Part shown: positions 33,702 to 45,507 of the stretch, one piece after another
Layout: every line of letters starts with the position of its first letter
How positions within the stretch are numbered: position 1 is the first letter of the stretch
Assembly: GCA_037176885.1 (NCBI GenBank)
Contig: JAWWNJ010000043.1
Coordinates: forward strand, 372,001-436,000
Origin: Favolaschia claudopus
Taxonomy: Eukaryota > Basidiomycota > Agaricomycetes > Agaricales > Mycenaceae
Length of the DNA stretch: 64,000 nt
Direction: 5' to 3'
Made by a program: the position numbers and the translations under genes
The notes under the pieces: model-generated
What the model was told of the DNA's origin: nothing
What the model saw: only the letters and a program-made list of their open reading frames with translations
The model's database searches: none

Positions 33702-34802
33702 CAGAAGTTCGAGCCCGCTGGGATCAATTCTCTAGAGAGCTCTCCAGAGAATTGATAGAGAAATGATGGACCCATCATATTCTCCAGAGACGGACCACAT
33801 CCGAATTGGGGTACAGTATGTCGGCAGCGTTGGGCTTGTTGAGGCCCCGGGAAGCTCCACCAAAGGGTTGTCCGAAAAATTCCCAAATTTTGGCCTCAAA
33901 AACCACTTTTTGGGGGCTCAAATCGGGCTGAAAAACCACTTTTCGGACAAGGGTTGTGACATGTCACATAGGTGGCTCCGGCCAAAAAAATGTCACAAAA
34001 TCGAATTTTTCATGGGTTTTCCACCAAAATAGGCTCAAAACTGACCTTTCCGTGGTGAAATCCGGGCGAAGTCTTCGAGCCCTACAATCACCAAACAAGC
34101 GGTGGACAGGCGCAGAAAAACCGGCTTGAAGACTCCTCGCCGCCCTCAAAAACCACTTTTCGGACAAGGTTTGCGAGATTTTGGCCTGAAAAACCACTTT
34201 TTCGGACAAGGAAATCGTCAAATTTTGGCCTCAAAAACCACTTTTTTCGGACAACCCTTTGGTGGAGCTTCCCGGGGCCTGCTTGTTGGTGCATCTGTGT
34301 GCAGAATAAAAAAATTCATTATAGTCAACTGGAATTTGGTGAGAGCCCAAACTTTGTCTTTCAAGTTGCATGGAGGGTTACCCTCGTCGAAAGCTTGCTT
34401 AGACAGTTTTTTTTGGCTGAATCGCATGGTTTCACCAGTCAAGTTAAAGTCCTTGCCGCTCCTTGCCGGCATATGGTGTACGGCATTGTCGGCAGCACCG
34501 TCAACCAGATCAACAATCAAAATTCGTGTTGAGGTCGGGATTCTTCAAATCTTAACCGTTTTTCTTCCGCTTTTTTTTCAAGTCAATCAAAAAAGGGCTG
34601 CTCAAGCTTTGAACCCCCTCCCCAGACGACGACTCTTTAGCGTTACTCATGAAAAGGCCTTGATTTAACGGCAAGCTGTCATCCGTCAAAAACAGCCGAC
34701 ACATCAATTTCTCTCAAACCGGCCGTAGCCGGCGCTATCATTTTCTCTAGAGATTCTCTGGAGACTCTCTGGAGAACTGATCCCAACGGACTGTTAGCTC
34801 TC
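33702..34802. mobile_element. Non-autonomous DNA transposon (MITE C), interrupted by MITE B
   Basis: The end regions form an inverted repeat: left 33702-33765 and right 34740-34802 share TGGGATCA(A/G)TTCTC(T/C)AGAGAG and GAGAAA(A)TGAT with mismatches. The 8-mer GAGTTTGC flanks both sides (33694-33701 and 34803-34810) and is a likely target-site duplication. Left end starts CAGAAG. Length is 1101 bp, or about 654 bp without the inserted element and its duplicated 8-mer. There is no transposase frame. Several CTCCAGAGA palindromic motifs lie in both ends. Confidence 0.65.
33842..34280. mobile_element. Non-autonomous DNA transposon (MITE B), perfect ends, nested in MITE C
   Basis: The 439-bp element has terminal inverted repeats of about 37 bp. 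The left end starts AGGCCCCGGGAAGCTCCACC and the right end is its exact complement; the match continues through the CAAAGGGTTGTCCGAAAAA part. A perfect 8-bp direct repeat GCTTGTTG flanks it (33834-33841 and 34281-34288), as expected for a hAT-type insertion. Inside, CAAAAACCACTTTT/TCGGACAA motifs recur four or five times, giving further internal inverted structure. No open frame of a transposase. The perfect ends suggest a recent insertion. Confidence 0.88.
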
Positions 34803-35054
34803 GAGTTTGCTTCCTACTACGACGGCTACAGCGAATGCGCACTGCTGCTGGGCTGATTAGGCTAGTATCAGGGCACTTTGCAGCCAACTATCAGTCTCTA
34901 TCTACCACACTGACTTACTCCTCTCCCAGCTCTCTTCCCCACATATCTACTATTGCTCATGCCGTGGTATTGAGACCGTCACCGTGAATCAAGGCCGGAC
35001 GCTTTCACAGAAAACAGTAGATCAACCATTCAAAGACGCGCCATCTTGGCCGAG

Positions 35055-36521
35055 ATGTCTTTGCGTCCAGCTGGACCGTATCTGGGGCACCTATCAAATC
35101 GAGAGAACGAGTATGGGACGCAGCACATACTTGTACAGGACAACGACGGTCGTCTTCGTCATGCTCCGTTCACTCGATATCAACAAACCTTCCCAGCGGA
35201 ATTGCTGGCAGAAATCTTTCTACATCTTCTGGACACCGCGTCCTTTTCTACCCCTTGCCACGTATGTCATCGCTGGAGAGAAGTTGCTCTTTCCACTCCT
35301 CGACTTTGGAGTAATCTGGACATCGACTTATGTGCTGCAAGGACGTCGAAAAGCTACGTCGATTTCCAGCACATATGGCTGGGGAGAGCTCGTGATGCCC
35401 CTCTCTCCATTTCCTTAGTCGACGACTGGGAATGGGCCGAATATTTCCCAGTATTTGGGAAGCCTGAACCCGATGCTTCTGCCATCTCATTGATGCAAGC
35501 TATTGGGAGAACTTCCCGTCGGTGGCAAAAGATTACAATAGATTTCAAAGATCGTATTCTGATGGAGGCGCTGTTCTCGACGGCAGACCGCGACTTCCCT
35601 TTACTCGAGCAGATGTCATTGGATTCTGTCGTCGATCCAACCACACCAGGCGCCGTCGATTCGAACGCTCCTCTCCCCGTCTCATTCGTCAATGCCCCCA
35701 AACTCTATGATATCACCACTTTCAAGTATCGAGAGATGCTTGCCCCATGGACGCAGATTACCACGTTTTGGAGTTTCAGCATTTCAGTGCGGTCGGTTTA
35801 TGATGTCCTCGGCAGCGCCACTCGTCTTGTGTACGGGTTTTTCATACTCACGGGCGATGGCGAGGCTCTGGACACCGCCCCCTGTACCCTGGAGTGCGTT
35901 CATCTGCAATCCTTGTCGTTTGTTATGTTGCGGGAGTGGGATTCTGAGTCCATAATCGGACCCAAAGCTCTGACAATCCTCCCAAATTTAAAAGCGCCTG
36001 CTTTGCGGAATTTATCGCTCCGCTTTCACCCATCGAGTGGACTCATCCATAATACTTCACCATTGCTACATTTCTTATCCCAATCGTCCCTGCGCCTTCG
36101 CTCTCTGGAATTATCCAGCTTCCCGACGAAGTCCGAGAATCTGTACGAGAGCCTGAAAGCCGCGCCCTCGCTAGTACATCTCGAGCTCTTTCCTTTCCGA
36201 TTTGGCGATCTCGACCTCCTCTTCAAACAGCTCACTGGTGACACCAGGTTCCTTCCCAACCTGGAATCCATTCGCATCTATTTCTCTTCCAACACAGGCA
36301 GACACGCCGTAAATGAGTCTGACCTTGCTCGGATGCTCGGTTGGAGATGGGCGGCAGCCGGAGTTGCCCAGCTGCATTGCTTTCATATGCACAAGTCCGA
36401 GTATTTGTCGCTTGTCGAGATTTCGGGACTCGAACATGAGGAAGCTTCATCTGTGTTCCGGAGATTGAGGGACGAAGGCATGGATTTGCGTCTGGAAACC
36501 CAGGACAGCGCTAGCGAGTAA
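35055..36521 (+). CDS. F-box protein, GPYLGHLSN subfamily, copy 1
   Basis: Intronless, 488 residues from MSLRPAGPYLGHLSNRENEY. The N-terminal motif QHILVQDNDGRLRHAPFTRY is a divergent form of that in the GLGPLSN family, so both descend from one ancestor. F-box: TFPAELLAEIFLHLLDTASF, continuing CHVCHRWREVALSTPRLW. The C-terminal half has LRR-like leucine spacing (LRNLSLRFHPSS, LRSLELSSFPTK, LVHLELFPFRFGD) and ends with ARMLGWRWAAAGVAQLHCFH. Likely an SCF adaptor. The next gene is a tandem copy. MITE C ends about 250 bp upstream of the start. Confidence 0.8.
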   Translation: MSLRPAGPYLGHLSNRENEYGTQHILVQDNDGRLRHAPFTRYQQTFPAELLAEIFLHLLDTASFSTPCHVCHRWREVALSTPRLWSNLDIDLCAARTSKSYVDFQHIWLGRARDAPLSISLVDDWEWAEYFPVFGKPEPDASAISLMQAIGRTSRRWQKITIDFKDRILMEALFSTADRDFPLLEQMSLDSVVDPTTPGAVDSNAPLPVSFVNAPKLYDITTFKYREMLAPWTQITTFWSFSISVRSVYDVLGSATRLVYGFFILTGDGEALDTAPCTLECVHLQSLSFVMLREWDSESIIGPKALTILPNLKAPALRNLSLRFHPSSGLIHNTSPLLHFLSQSSLRLRSLELSSFPTKSENLYESLKAAPSLVHLELFPFRFGDLDLLFKQLTGDTRFLPNLESIRIYFSSNTGRHAVNESDLARMLGWRWAAAGVAQLHCFHMHKSEYLSLVEISGLEHEEASSVFRRLRDEGMDLRLETQDSASE

Positions 36522-37006
36522 CACTCGCCGCTCATCCATAGTCTACTTACACTCCGGCTATACCGGTCTCGCGATCCTCCTCTTTCGAGAGTAGAATACC
36601 AAGAGTAACGGTGAGCTCCACGGCGTTGTGGCGGAAATATTTGCCTCGCAATAGAACAGCGAGAAAAATAGGCTTGGGTGTAGTAGTTTATAATACATGA
36701 ATTAGGCCGAGTAGCGTCTCATGTACTCAAGTACAATGCAGCCCGATAAAGTAGAGAATGGCGAAGTAATCCAATGGAGAAAACTCCCGGCAATATCCGA
36801 GACTCAGAGACCTTTCTCTTTCCAATCTCTTTCACTTGCACCTTGGTCAGACGAATTCAACTCTAGGCTTGTACCTGCCGCCTAACATCACTTGTACAAT
36901 TGTTGAGCCTCCTTTTGGCCCATCTCAACGTGAAGCTCGTGCTTGGCCCATATCGCTGCTTGTCGAATCGCGCTCAGGCGTTTCCTGCGGAAATCCTCAT
37001 CAAGCC
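36522..37006. other. Intergenic between tandem F-box copies
   Basis: 3' end of the first copy and promoter of the second; no other feature seen. Confidence 0.4.
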
Positions 37007-38478
37007 ATGGATAGTAACGACGCGATGTCTATTCGTCCAGCCGGACCATATCTTGGACATCTATCGAATCAAGGGACAGAGTATAGCTCTCAGCAAGTGC
37101 TTGTGCAAGACGACGACGGTCGTGTTCGCTACACTCCTTTCACGCGATTTGTAGACACCTTCCCAGCGGAACTGCTGGCAGAAATTTTCCTCCAACTCAC
37201 TGAACTCGAAGACGAGTCCCCGCTTTATCCCTGTCGCGTTTGCCACCGCTGGAGAGAAGTAGCGCTTTCCACACCGCAACTTTGGAGTTGCATCGACATC
37301 CAATTGTATACAGCTCGGGAATCGGAAGACTACGTCGATCTTAAGCGTCGATGGCTGGAGAGCGCACGCAACACCCCCCTCTGCGTGTACTTGCATGATC
37401 ATAGTGACTGCATTCTGCCAACGGGAATACCTGACCCCGACGCCTCTCTAGTTTCGTTGATGCAAGCAAGATGCAAGCCATAGGACGCTCGTCCCGTCAG
37501 TGGGAGTTCGTCGCGATTGATGTCAAAGACCGTCTTCTCATGGATGCCCTTTTTTCGGCCGTGCAGAACGACTTCCCTCTACTCAAATCGCTGAACTTGG
37601 ATTCCGAAGTCGATCCGAGTCTACCGGGCGTCGTGGACTCGGACGCCGACTTCCCCATCTCCTTCCTTAATGCTCCGCGACTCCACCAAATCATGGTATT
37701 CAAGTATCGCTCGATCCTCGTCCCATGGGCACAAATTACTTGGTTTTGGAGCTCTGAAATCCCGCTTCACTCTGTTTACGACATTCTTAGCCGTGCATCT
37801 CGTCTTGTCGACGCCTCGTTTGAGATCGGGCCTGGTGATGGTTATGTGACGGATGTGCGACACACTATATCGTGCGCTCACCTGAAAAGATTGAATCTGA
37901 AGACGCCGTCAGTGTGGGCTTTCACATTACGATACAGCCCTCTAGCAGTGCTCCAACACTTGAACGCGCCCTCTTTGCGAAAGCTCGCACTAGGTAGTCA
38001 CCAATCCGCAGAATTTGGTTTCAACCCACTGGCTTGCGACGTCTCGCCATTTCTCCATTTCTTGTCTCAGCCATCCCGTGGACTCCAGTCGCTGGAGCTG
38101 CTTTATCAGCCCGTGACAAGCGAAGATCTGGTTAGATGCCTCAAAGCAATTCCTTCACTCGCTCGTCTTGTACTTCTCCCGTCCCTCCTCTCCGATCTCA
38201 ACATCCTCTTTAACCAGCTCACTGGTGACAGCGATTTCCTCCCCAGATTGGTATACCTTCGGATCTATCGCTATTCCGGCACAGGCACGCACTCCATAGA
38301 TGAAAACGGCCTTGCTCGAATGCTTGCTTGGAGATGGGCTGCAGTTGGCGTTGCTCAGCTGCAATACTTTCATATGCCCAGGTTCATATATCGGTCGGAG
38401 GTCATCAACGAAAAGGCTTGGTCTACATTTCGGCGATTGGAAGAAGAAGGCATGGGGTTGTGCCTGATCGACTACTAA
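37007..38478 (+). pseudogene. F-box gene, GPYLGHLSN subfamily, copy 2, frameshifted
   Basis: Starts MDSNDAMSIRPAGPYLGHLS (an internal ATG at 37025 is equivalent to the start of copy 1). The F-box is intact (FPAELLAEIFLQLTELEDE, CRVCHRWREVALSTPQLW). At about 37460-37472 the conserved SLMQAIGR reading is broken. The DNA has an 11-nt near-duplicate (AAGATGCAAGC) after GATGCAAGC, which gives SLMQARCKP and a stop. The remaining 335 codons (AIGRSSRQWEFVAIDVKDRL to the end at 38478) are fully open in the next frame and well conserved with copy 1. The break is therefore young, or an assembly error, and a truncated F-box-only protein of about 159 residues could still be made. Confidence 0.75.
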
Positions 38479-38861
38479 GCTCTGGCCAGGTCATATATCA
38501 CAAGGTCATTCTGTTTTTCTCGCCACTATGCGACAGGAAATTTAACTCGCGATATGCCCAGAACATCGTCCTCTCAACATCTTTGATTTTCCATCCAGTC
38601 AGGGCATGGTGCGGCCCCGAAGTCGCATACAGTAAGGCTCCAACCTGACGAGATTCAGCCGTTTGTAACTGAGAAGTCTGAATACAAATCCACTCTTGAG
38701 CTGCATGATACTGGATAAGCCGGCGTAGAATACGAATAATTTATTGCGCAAGGAACGGACGAGACAGACAATACTTGCATCGAGATGAAGATAAACAAAA
38801 TGGGAGTGAGTGTAGTACCGTATTAACCTGAATAGTAAGATTCCAGTTCCCTGAACGTGTG

Positions 38862-39870
38862 TCATAAACGAGGTCCCTCCGTCGTCGATTCCGCATGAGA
38901 CTCCACCGTCGAACCCTCCTCTGTGCCTTCCGTCGACGATAAGTTGTGCTCTCTTGCACTGGCGTCGTCGCTGACCGACTCGTCATTTTCGTCAGATGGC
39001 GGCTTGAGATGCGTAGCAGACCACGGGAACTGTCCCTCAACGATTGTCTCCGTCTGCCCAACATTGAGCGGGAAATGGTTGCTGACCTCCTCTTCCCAGA
39101 CGCCGCCTTCCTCCTCTTGCGATGGCGTATTGTCCGCGGGCAGCAGCGCCAATACCGGCCGCTCCGTAACAACCACCCCTCCCTTCACCTCCCCACCCGC
39201 CGGTGGTGGCTTCTTCCCGTTATTGTTGACTTTGCGCCATAGCTTCCCCGCGCCTTTGACCATTTTCAGAAATGGGTCTTCGACGTTATCGCGGACGGGG
39301 GGCGAGAGGCCGTTTCGTTCAGCGTGTATGCGGTCGGCGTGTTGCTGCATCTCCTCTGCGGTCCACATAGGCGGGACTGGGGGTAACGGGTCGCCGTTCA
39401 TGTCGAATCCTGGTGTGCCTGCTCTTCGTCGCCGCATTACCGCGCCGCGTGAAGCAACTGTAAAGCACTCTTGAGGATCCGAAACAAAAAGACAGAGACA
39501 GAGTGTAAGGGATAGACTCACTGCCCATTGGTGCCGTAGACCGCCGTTTCCGAGGCGCCAGCTGCGGTAAGGGTGCGAACTTGACGTTCAGCGCCGTCGT
39601 ACTTGTCGTTATTCGTCGGTTTAGTGTGTGTTGCCCGCTGGTACTCCCCATTGGAAGATCGGGCAGCGATGCAGATGGGTTGATTGACCGTTCGTCGGAC
39701 GTCGAGCTCGACGACGGTGAGTCCTCTTCTGCTTGCGACAGTCGATACTCCGGGGGCAGGATAATTATCCCCACCGGTTTTATTCGTGGAATAGGTTTAG
39801 CCACATCGACGGTTTCCGAGTTCCTCGACGGAGAAGAGGGGCGACTTTTGGAACCACTTGGTCGTGCCAT
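38862..39870 (-). CDS. Uncharacterised Ser/Pro-rich and acidic protein
   Basis: Exons 39522-39870 and 38862-39469 with a 52-bp intron give 318 residues. Not recognised. It starts MARPSGSKSRPSSPSRNSET with a cluster of Ser-Pro sites, then VAKPIPRIKPVGIIILPPEY, a Ser/acidic patch, and KFAPLPQLAPRKRRSTAPMG before the intron. Exon 2 has a short conserved-looking block GTPGFDMNGDPLPPVPPMWT followed by AEEMQQHADRIHAERNG, and ends in a long acidic, Ser-rich tail. Charged, mostly disordered; no membrane or signal sequence. The function cannot be inferred. The splice acceptor AAG is chosen because it keeps the long downstream frame. Confidence 0.65.
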
Positions 39871-42813
39871 AGGAGGGGGGTTGAATGCTTGAAATACGGG
39901 CCCCGGGGTGCGTTCGGAATGGACCAAGCTGTGGTCGTTCGAAAGATGAAGAGGAGAAACAAAAAGGGAAAAGAAGAAGGAGAATTGACGGATCAGCAGT
40001 TGCTTGTTCGGGTTGAAGGTGCAAAAATCATTAAGCGTGGTCAATAAGGCACGTCGAGCGCTCTATCACTCAATCAGTGATATGAAGGGCGTATTCTCAT
40101 TGTCAAGCGCTCTATGTACAGTACACACTATTTACTGGAAACATACAAAGAAACTGGGATGATAGAACGCGGAGAGTGTCTTGGTTCTGAACCTGCATCT
40201 GAGACTGAAGTGGATGGATTCGAACTGTTCCGACGGGACTTGGGCTATACGAAATGGGGAGCAGCACTAGGCAGCACTTCAATCGTCCAGACGACAGCCT
40301 GATTTGCGTCTCAGGATACGACTCGGCCAAGTTTCCAAGCGATGTCAGAGTGTCGTTTGTCAGACATATCAGTTGCACGGGCCGGCGGGACTTGAAAGAA
40401 AGAAGGTGTAGATGATGGTGAAGTGTGTGGACAGCAAGAAGCAAAGACAGAGGAGGAGACTGAGCTGACTGAGCGCGCTCTATGCCCAGCAAGAGGTCCG
40501 TACAGCCAGCCAGAGGAACAGATCTCCATAGCAGCACCAATAAATACCGGATAGTTGGCATGTGTGGCCAAGACTCCGCGGAAGAAAGAACTTGTACACG
40601 GACCGGGTTGGAAGGTTGGAACCAGGCTGCAGCGTACCAGCCAGAGGTGAACGCCTTAGGCTGCCGTCTATGACCCAAAACCCATGGAGGATAGCAGACG
40701 GATGAGGACATAGACGACGGCCATGTCCAGACGTACCATATCATGGTAGAATTGTTTGGTGATATACAGAAGAGACAAGAAAAGGGAGGAAGCCCGTGCC
40801 CAGTATCGCGGTCATGCGATGAGTATCGTCGTCTGCCAGCAAGCTGTTGGCCGATTGTCGTGAGCGAAAGGATCTTTCGTTTGGGTACGCAGCCGACGAA
40901 GCATAGCGTAATCGGTGCCAAAACACCTTGCAGTGAACCTCGACTCTCCAACGATGAATGCAGAGTCCTTTTCCTCAAGTCGATTTTCCCAGGCCTCGAG
41001 AGGGACAAATTGAAAAAATTGAATCCCTAGAAACGATTGGGAGTATCGGAAAGTAGATAGCGAGCTCTTCGCACCAGGCGCACATGAATGAACCAGATAG
41101 TCGTCCACGTTGAGCTTCAGCAAAGCATCTTCATCCGAGTCTCATCCTGAGCAGCAGAGCGACCCCAAGGGGCGTTTGGAGCTAGGAAATCCCGACGTAA
41201 GTAGTTGCCAGCGCGTCTCTAAAGTTAAACGCGCCCCAAAACGTAGGGAACCGTAAGATCCCAAGCAGATATAGAGGTTCTCGGGAGCGGCGGGGAGCCA
41301 AGATTCGCGATAGCGGTGCTACAGTATTTCAAGATGAGAGAAGAAGCAGAGGAAGACTCTTCGGAATTCGCCGTCCCATTTCCCACGCTCCAACCTTATC
41401 CCTTTCACTCACCTCTCAGGCCTCCAGGTCGCCGTCCTTGCTCCCGTGTCGGAACCGTGGATTCTATCTCAATCATATGCTTCTTCTCCTGCGAAATTAC
41501 AACGGTTTTTTTTTAAATCGCCAGCTTAGCCCTTGATTTCTCATGCGGATTTGCCTGACGGCTCGTCCATTCTCTGAGCACCACGAAATGGCTGAAATGA
41601 TCTTAACTGCGGCTTTCTGGGCTGTCAACTCCTCGAAAATGTAGTACCTTGTCAGTTCCCGCTCGCGAGAAGACCGCGCTGTGACTGCGTCCGGCAGCGG
41701 CTATTCTGTGCACCTCCGATATACTAGCAAGGCTATTGGCCAACCTTCTCTTGAGATTCTTTCTCTCGCATCGCTTTCTCGATGGGAGAACATGGACTTG
41801 AATACACCCATTCCATCATTGTCCATATCGATGTGCGTTGCATCGGTTTCGCTGGGAGTGGACTTCGAAGTCTTCTCGATTCTCACTGGACGGATGACGC
41901 TCTCGCTGGTAGTCAAGGAGTTTTCCTGATCCCCGCTTTTGTAGTTCCACGAGAGTGCTTCCTGGTCTGTGTATCGTGGGGTAATCGACCAAATCTCGCA
42001 GATCAAATCCAGGAAAGATGCTCCGCAGTGGCTCTCCCCGCCGCTTCATTGGGTTCGAATTCTCCTGGACTCAAGGGGACTGTTTATGTTACGGCGATGG
42101 CTCATAACCGCAGCGAGACAAGGACGACGCTGGACGACTTGATTTTCGTAGGTGTTCTTTTTTTCAAGTCGATGAGAGACGGGTTTCACGGTCCCCGCTA
42201 ATCGCGTGTCCATGACTAACGAGGATAACGCAACCTGCCCCCACTCCGTGTCGCACACCAAGTGTGCACTTTGCTTGGGTCTCTTCGCTCGCAATCCTCC
42301 GCCAAACGCCGCTGTTAATATCCCCACAAGACAAAAATGGAACGCGAATCAGCACCGTGTTGCTGTCGCGTTGCTCTACCTGCATATTCGCGCGGCTCTG
42401 TAAATAGTTCTTATCCTTCGTGCCGCGCAGCCAGTGCCTGACTAACTGCAGGTGTTGTCCATATCACACTTGTTACGCTGACGCCGCCATGGGTACCGCA
42501 CTGCCGCTTCCTGGGTTCAAAGCAACCCCAACTCGCGTGTTCCTATCGTCAATTCTCGTGCACTCACTGCGCATGATCAGCTTCAAGAGTCTTACCGCGA
42601 TACCATCGCGCCGCCCTCTGAAGTCGACGACGACCTGTCGGTCCTTGGAACCAAGTTTCTGAGGTTCTTGGGGAGCAATCTCATGTGGTACATATCAGCC
42701 TACTTGACCTGATGCAAGTTGAACAAGAAAACAGCCCTTGAGTTGTTCGTTTGTGATTTTTTGGAGTGTCGAATCCAAATTAGGCAGAGACAAATACCCC
42801 TTTCTCCGACACC
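39871..42813. other. Long intergenic stretch, no gene that I can support
   Basis: Nearly 3 kb. A 298-codon frame on the minus strand (40112-41008) has atypical composition, unrelated overlapping frames and no domain, and was not accepted. Short plus-strand frames near 41782-42201 and 42206-42403 (with CPHSVSHTKCALC), and a stretch near 42490-42710 in another frame, look partly coding but could not be spliced together. They may be remains of a decayed gene. The last 100 bp is the promoter of the F-box gene at 42814. Confidence 0.35.
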
Positions 42814-44733
42814 ATGAGTTGCGTGAGGTACGAAGACGGATATCCAGTGCACGAATGTCTCTGCTCCGAAGCTTTTCAATATTTGGATTGGGACACCGCA
42901 GACGAACCCAACTCGGAGAGGAGAGAAGACTTCAATTCGGTCAGTACTAAATTCTAATTTCAGTGGCTTCAAGTGGCATCCCTTACAATATGATTTTATT
43001 CTTCACAGATCAAACACGGACCCTCAGTGAAAGAGGATCCACGATTTGCCCTTTTCTTCAAATCCAACGATGTACCCATGGCTGCTCAGGCTGCCGATAT
43101 AAACGGAATCATCGACGAGCACAATGCTTCCCTTCTGTTGGTGGAAGCGAAACTCGCCGAGCATCACTCCAAACTCTACAAAATACGAGCCGAGATGCGG
43201 TCGTTGACATTCAAGCAGAGCGCCCTCATAGCAACGCAAAGACACCTCGATCGCGAAATTCGCAGGTGTCGAGGCATTGTTAACCCTGTCCGCCGCTTGC
43301 CACGCGAAATAATCGCAGAGATTTTTCTCCATCTCGCGCCGGCGCTGACAACAGGGCATTTCTTCAGAGCTACCTCCTGGCGTAACGAATTCCGCGTCCC
43401 GAGAGTCGCTATTCCATGGCAGCTGGGACGAGTCTGCAGAGAGTGGAGAACGGTGGCAGTTTCGCTTCACTCTTTGTGGAATGTTTGTGATTTCCCGTCG
43501 CCCCCCGTAACCTCTTCGCCCCAGATTCGTTGGTCATGGATGGATGACTCCGAAAAGGTTCCTACTGCGGAACAGACTGCGCGCATCGGACGTAGTCTTG
43601 CTTCGGTGGAAGCCCGCCTCTGTCGGTCCGGCCCAAGCCCAATTTGTGCGCAAGTGGTCTACCAGGATACTGCACACACACTGCCTCTTGTCGATACGCT
43701 TTGCCGTCACTCGGATCGGCTGAAAGGTCTACTCCTGGTTGATCTTCCTCAGAAACTAATCGACCTTCTCTCCAACGCGATTGCGCAGAACAGTCAATTA
43801 CGCAGTCTTGGACTTGCTTCTACTGGCACCTCTCGCGATAACTCGTTTAGCTTTGTATACCCCTCATCCCTGACGAGTCTTCACTTGAGCTCTCTCGAAC
43901 TATCTGCAGCCGCTTGTAGCTGCATCCCCTGGACACAGCTTACAAAATATTGCGAAATCAAATGCAACTGGAGGTATGCGGATCGATGGTCTTCTTACAC
44001 CAAACTTCGAAATGTGGTTGATCTGTGTGTGTCCTTTGCCGAATACTGCGATCAACCTCAGCAGCCTGTGCTTCTTCCCGCACTACGGCACGCGAGGTTG
44101 ACGTATTTCGGCGCAGGAAGCATTCTCCAACACTTCGATACCCCGATGCTCGAGAGTCTCAGTTACGATCACCCAAAAGATGCAGATTTCGAGCTGGAGC
44201 TTCCTCGCCGCTTACCTCGTTTACGAAGCCTACGAGTACGCGCCGAGAATTGTCGCAAATTCACTTGCAGCCTGAGGCACACGATGATGATGTCGCCCAG
44301 CCTCTCCGAATTTTTCGTGGCTGCCAAACTTCCACGCGCATTCGATTTTGTCGCTGCTCTGGAGGAGGAACGCGCGGAGGATGGATCCCCTCCAATGCAA
44401 ACTCAGCAATCTCCTCTCGCTCTCAACTTGGAGGTCCTGCGATTGCAGATCGACACCGACGGGCCCTACTGCGCCGAGCAACCCGACGAGCTGTATATTG
44501 ACAAGCTGTTGGAGAAGATGGATGTTCATTTATCATCGACTAATACCAACCATGCCATCCCAACCCTTGTATTATACGAGTCCAAGGAGGGGTTCCGCTA
44601 CAAAGACCCGGACCGCGAAACAAGGCACCGGGCTGTGGCGCAATGGAATGCGCAGGGCTTGGATATTTACACTCGCGACTTCGAACAAGCGAAGGTGGAT
44701 TTCGAGGGGGGACACTTTTGCAACGAGATGTAA
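42814..44733 (+). CDS. Large F-box protein, CSEAF family, copy 1 of 3
   Basis: Exons 42814-42939 and 43009-44733, 616 residues. Exon 1 encodes a 42-residue N-terminus with the motif HECLCSEAFQYL that recurs in all three copies. A coiled-coil segment follows (residues about 70-125, ASLLLVEAKLAEHHSKLYKI) and then the F-box (NPVRRLPREIIAEIFLHLAP; IPWQLGRVCREWRTVAVSLH). The C-terminal 400 residues show LRR-like strands (LRSLGLASTG, LTSLHLSSLELS, LLPALRHARLTYFG) and a conserved end (ALEEERAEDG, EVLRLQIDTDGPYC, QGLDIYTRDFEQAKVDFEGG). F-box genes with a leading coiled coil are abundant in mushrooms. First of a head-to-tail trio. Confidence 0.82.
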
Positions 44734-45507
44734 AGGAGGGTCACCGGTTGGTCGTGGACCCTCTCATTATTCATGACTGCTGTTTTATGTACTTACTAGA
44801 ATATTCGGCGCCGTCCAAGTTGTTCATTGGCTCCTCCCGGCGGAGAATATATCTCTCATAAAGTACTATTCACGATTTTCAGTTGGCTTGTATAGTTCTA
44901 AATTACATATGTCGAAGACTGATACCAACCTGATACATACTCTATCAGTCCACGGTGAATTGGAGGTGAGTGAGTGTAAGAAGCAGCGCGGTGTTTGCCA
45001 GCGTAACGTGGCTTTGCGCGGTTCTACGACGACCGCTGACCATACCATCGATTTTTTCTGATTTTTGGGATGTCGCGCACCCCCCCGAGTCGAAATTCTC
45101 TCAGTTCTGAGTTACCCTTCTGCCCCCTCGACCTTCGTCTCGCAGACCGCCTACTTTCCAACTTCTTCATCTTCGACATCGAGAGCTCACTGCACACGAA
45201 TTGGGCTCTCAGTCCGAGTCTTCGAGTTTCAATTCAAAATTGAGAAAAGCTTTGGCAAAACTTGAATTGTTTGATTGCACTCGGGAAGCGAATGCCAGTG
45301 GTCGGATTCGCTTTCAGCGAACCAGTTTTCATCCAATTCTTTGACTTCACCGTTTGTGCGTACGCCACGGTTCCTTCAGGGCTGGGTAGACCTCAATTCA
45401 TGCGGCTATTGGCAAGCAGACCTTGTTGGTGGGATTCCAAATAAGGCAAATATCGGTCATGGCTCAATAAACAGAGGCAAATACCCCTTTCTCAGAACCA
45501 TCACAGC
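44734..45507. other. Duplicated intergenic unit 1
   Basis: Promoter of copy 2. It aligns with the region before copy 3 (47393-48071): both contain a CTCAG(T/C)TCTGAGT stretch followed by CCCTTCTGCCCCCTCGAC, and later ACAGAGGCAAATACCCCTTT or a close variant. So the duplication unit included the upstream DNA. Confidence 0.55.

Larger units (their letters stand above)
33515..35054. other. Intergenic region made mostly of nested transposons
   Basis: Apart from MITE C with MITE B inside it (33702-34802), this holds the 3' flank of the membrane-protein gene and about 250 bp of promoter before the F-box gene at 35055. AAAGCCGATTAAAGCCGA at 33663-33680 repeats a motif found at 30634. Confidence 0.5.

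Noticed and set aside
40112..41008. 298-codon open frame on the minus strand
   Set aside because: No domain, odd Trp/Ser/Leu composition, no family resemblance, and other frames across it are equally open in pieces. Treated as a chance frame.
42046..42076. tRNA-like GGGTTCGAATTC sequence
   Set aside because: The bases flanking the TTCGAAT loop do not pair into a T-stem and no cloverleaf or A box could be fitted.
42484..42720. Coding-looking stretch HDQLQESYRDTIAPPSEVDD
   Set aside because: Reads plausibly as protein but is preceded by a stop, lacks an acceptor in the right place, and joins nothing upstream; left as possible decayed gene within the intergenic entry.
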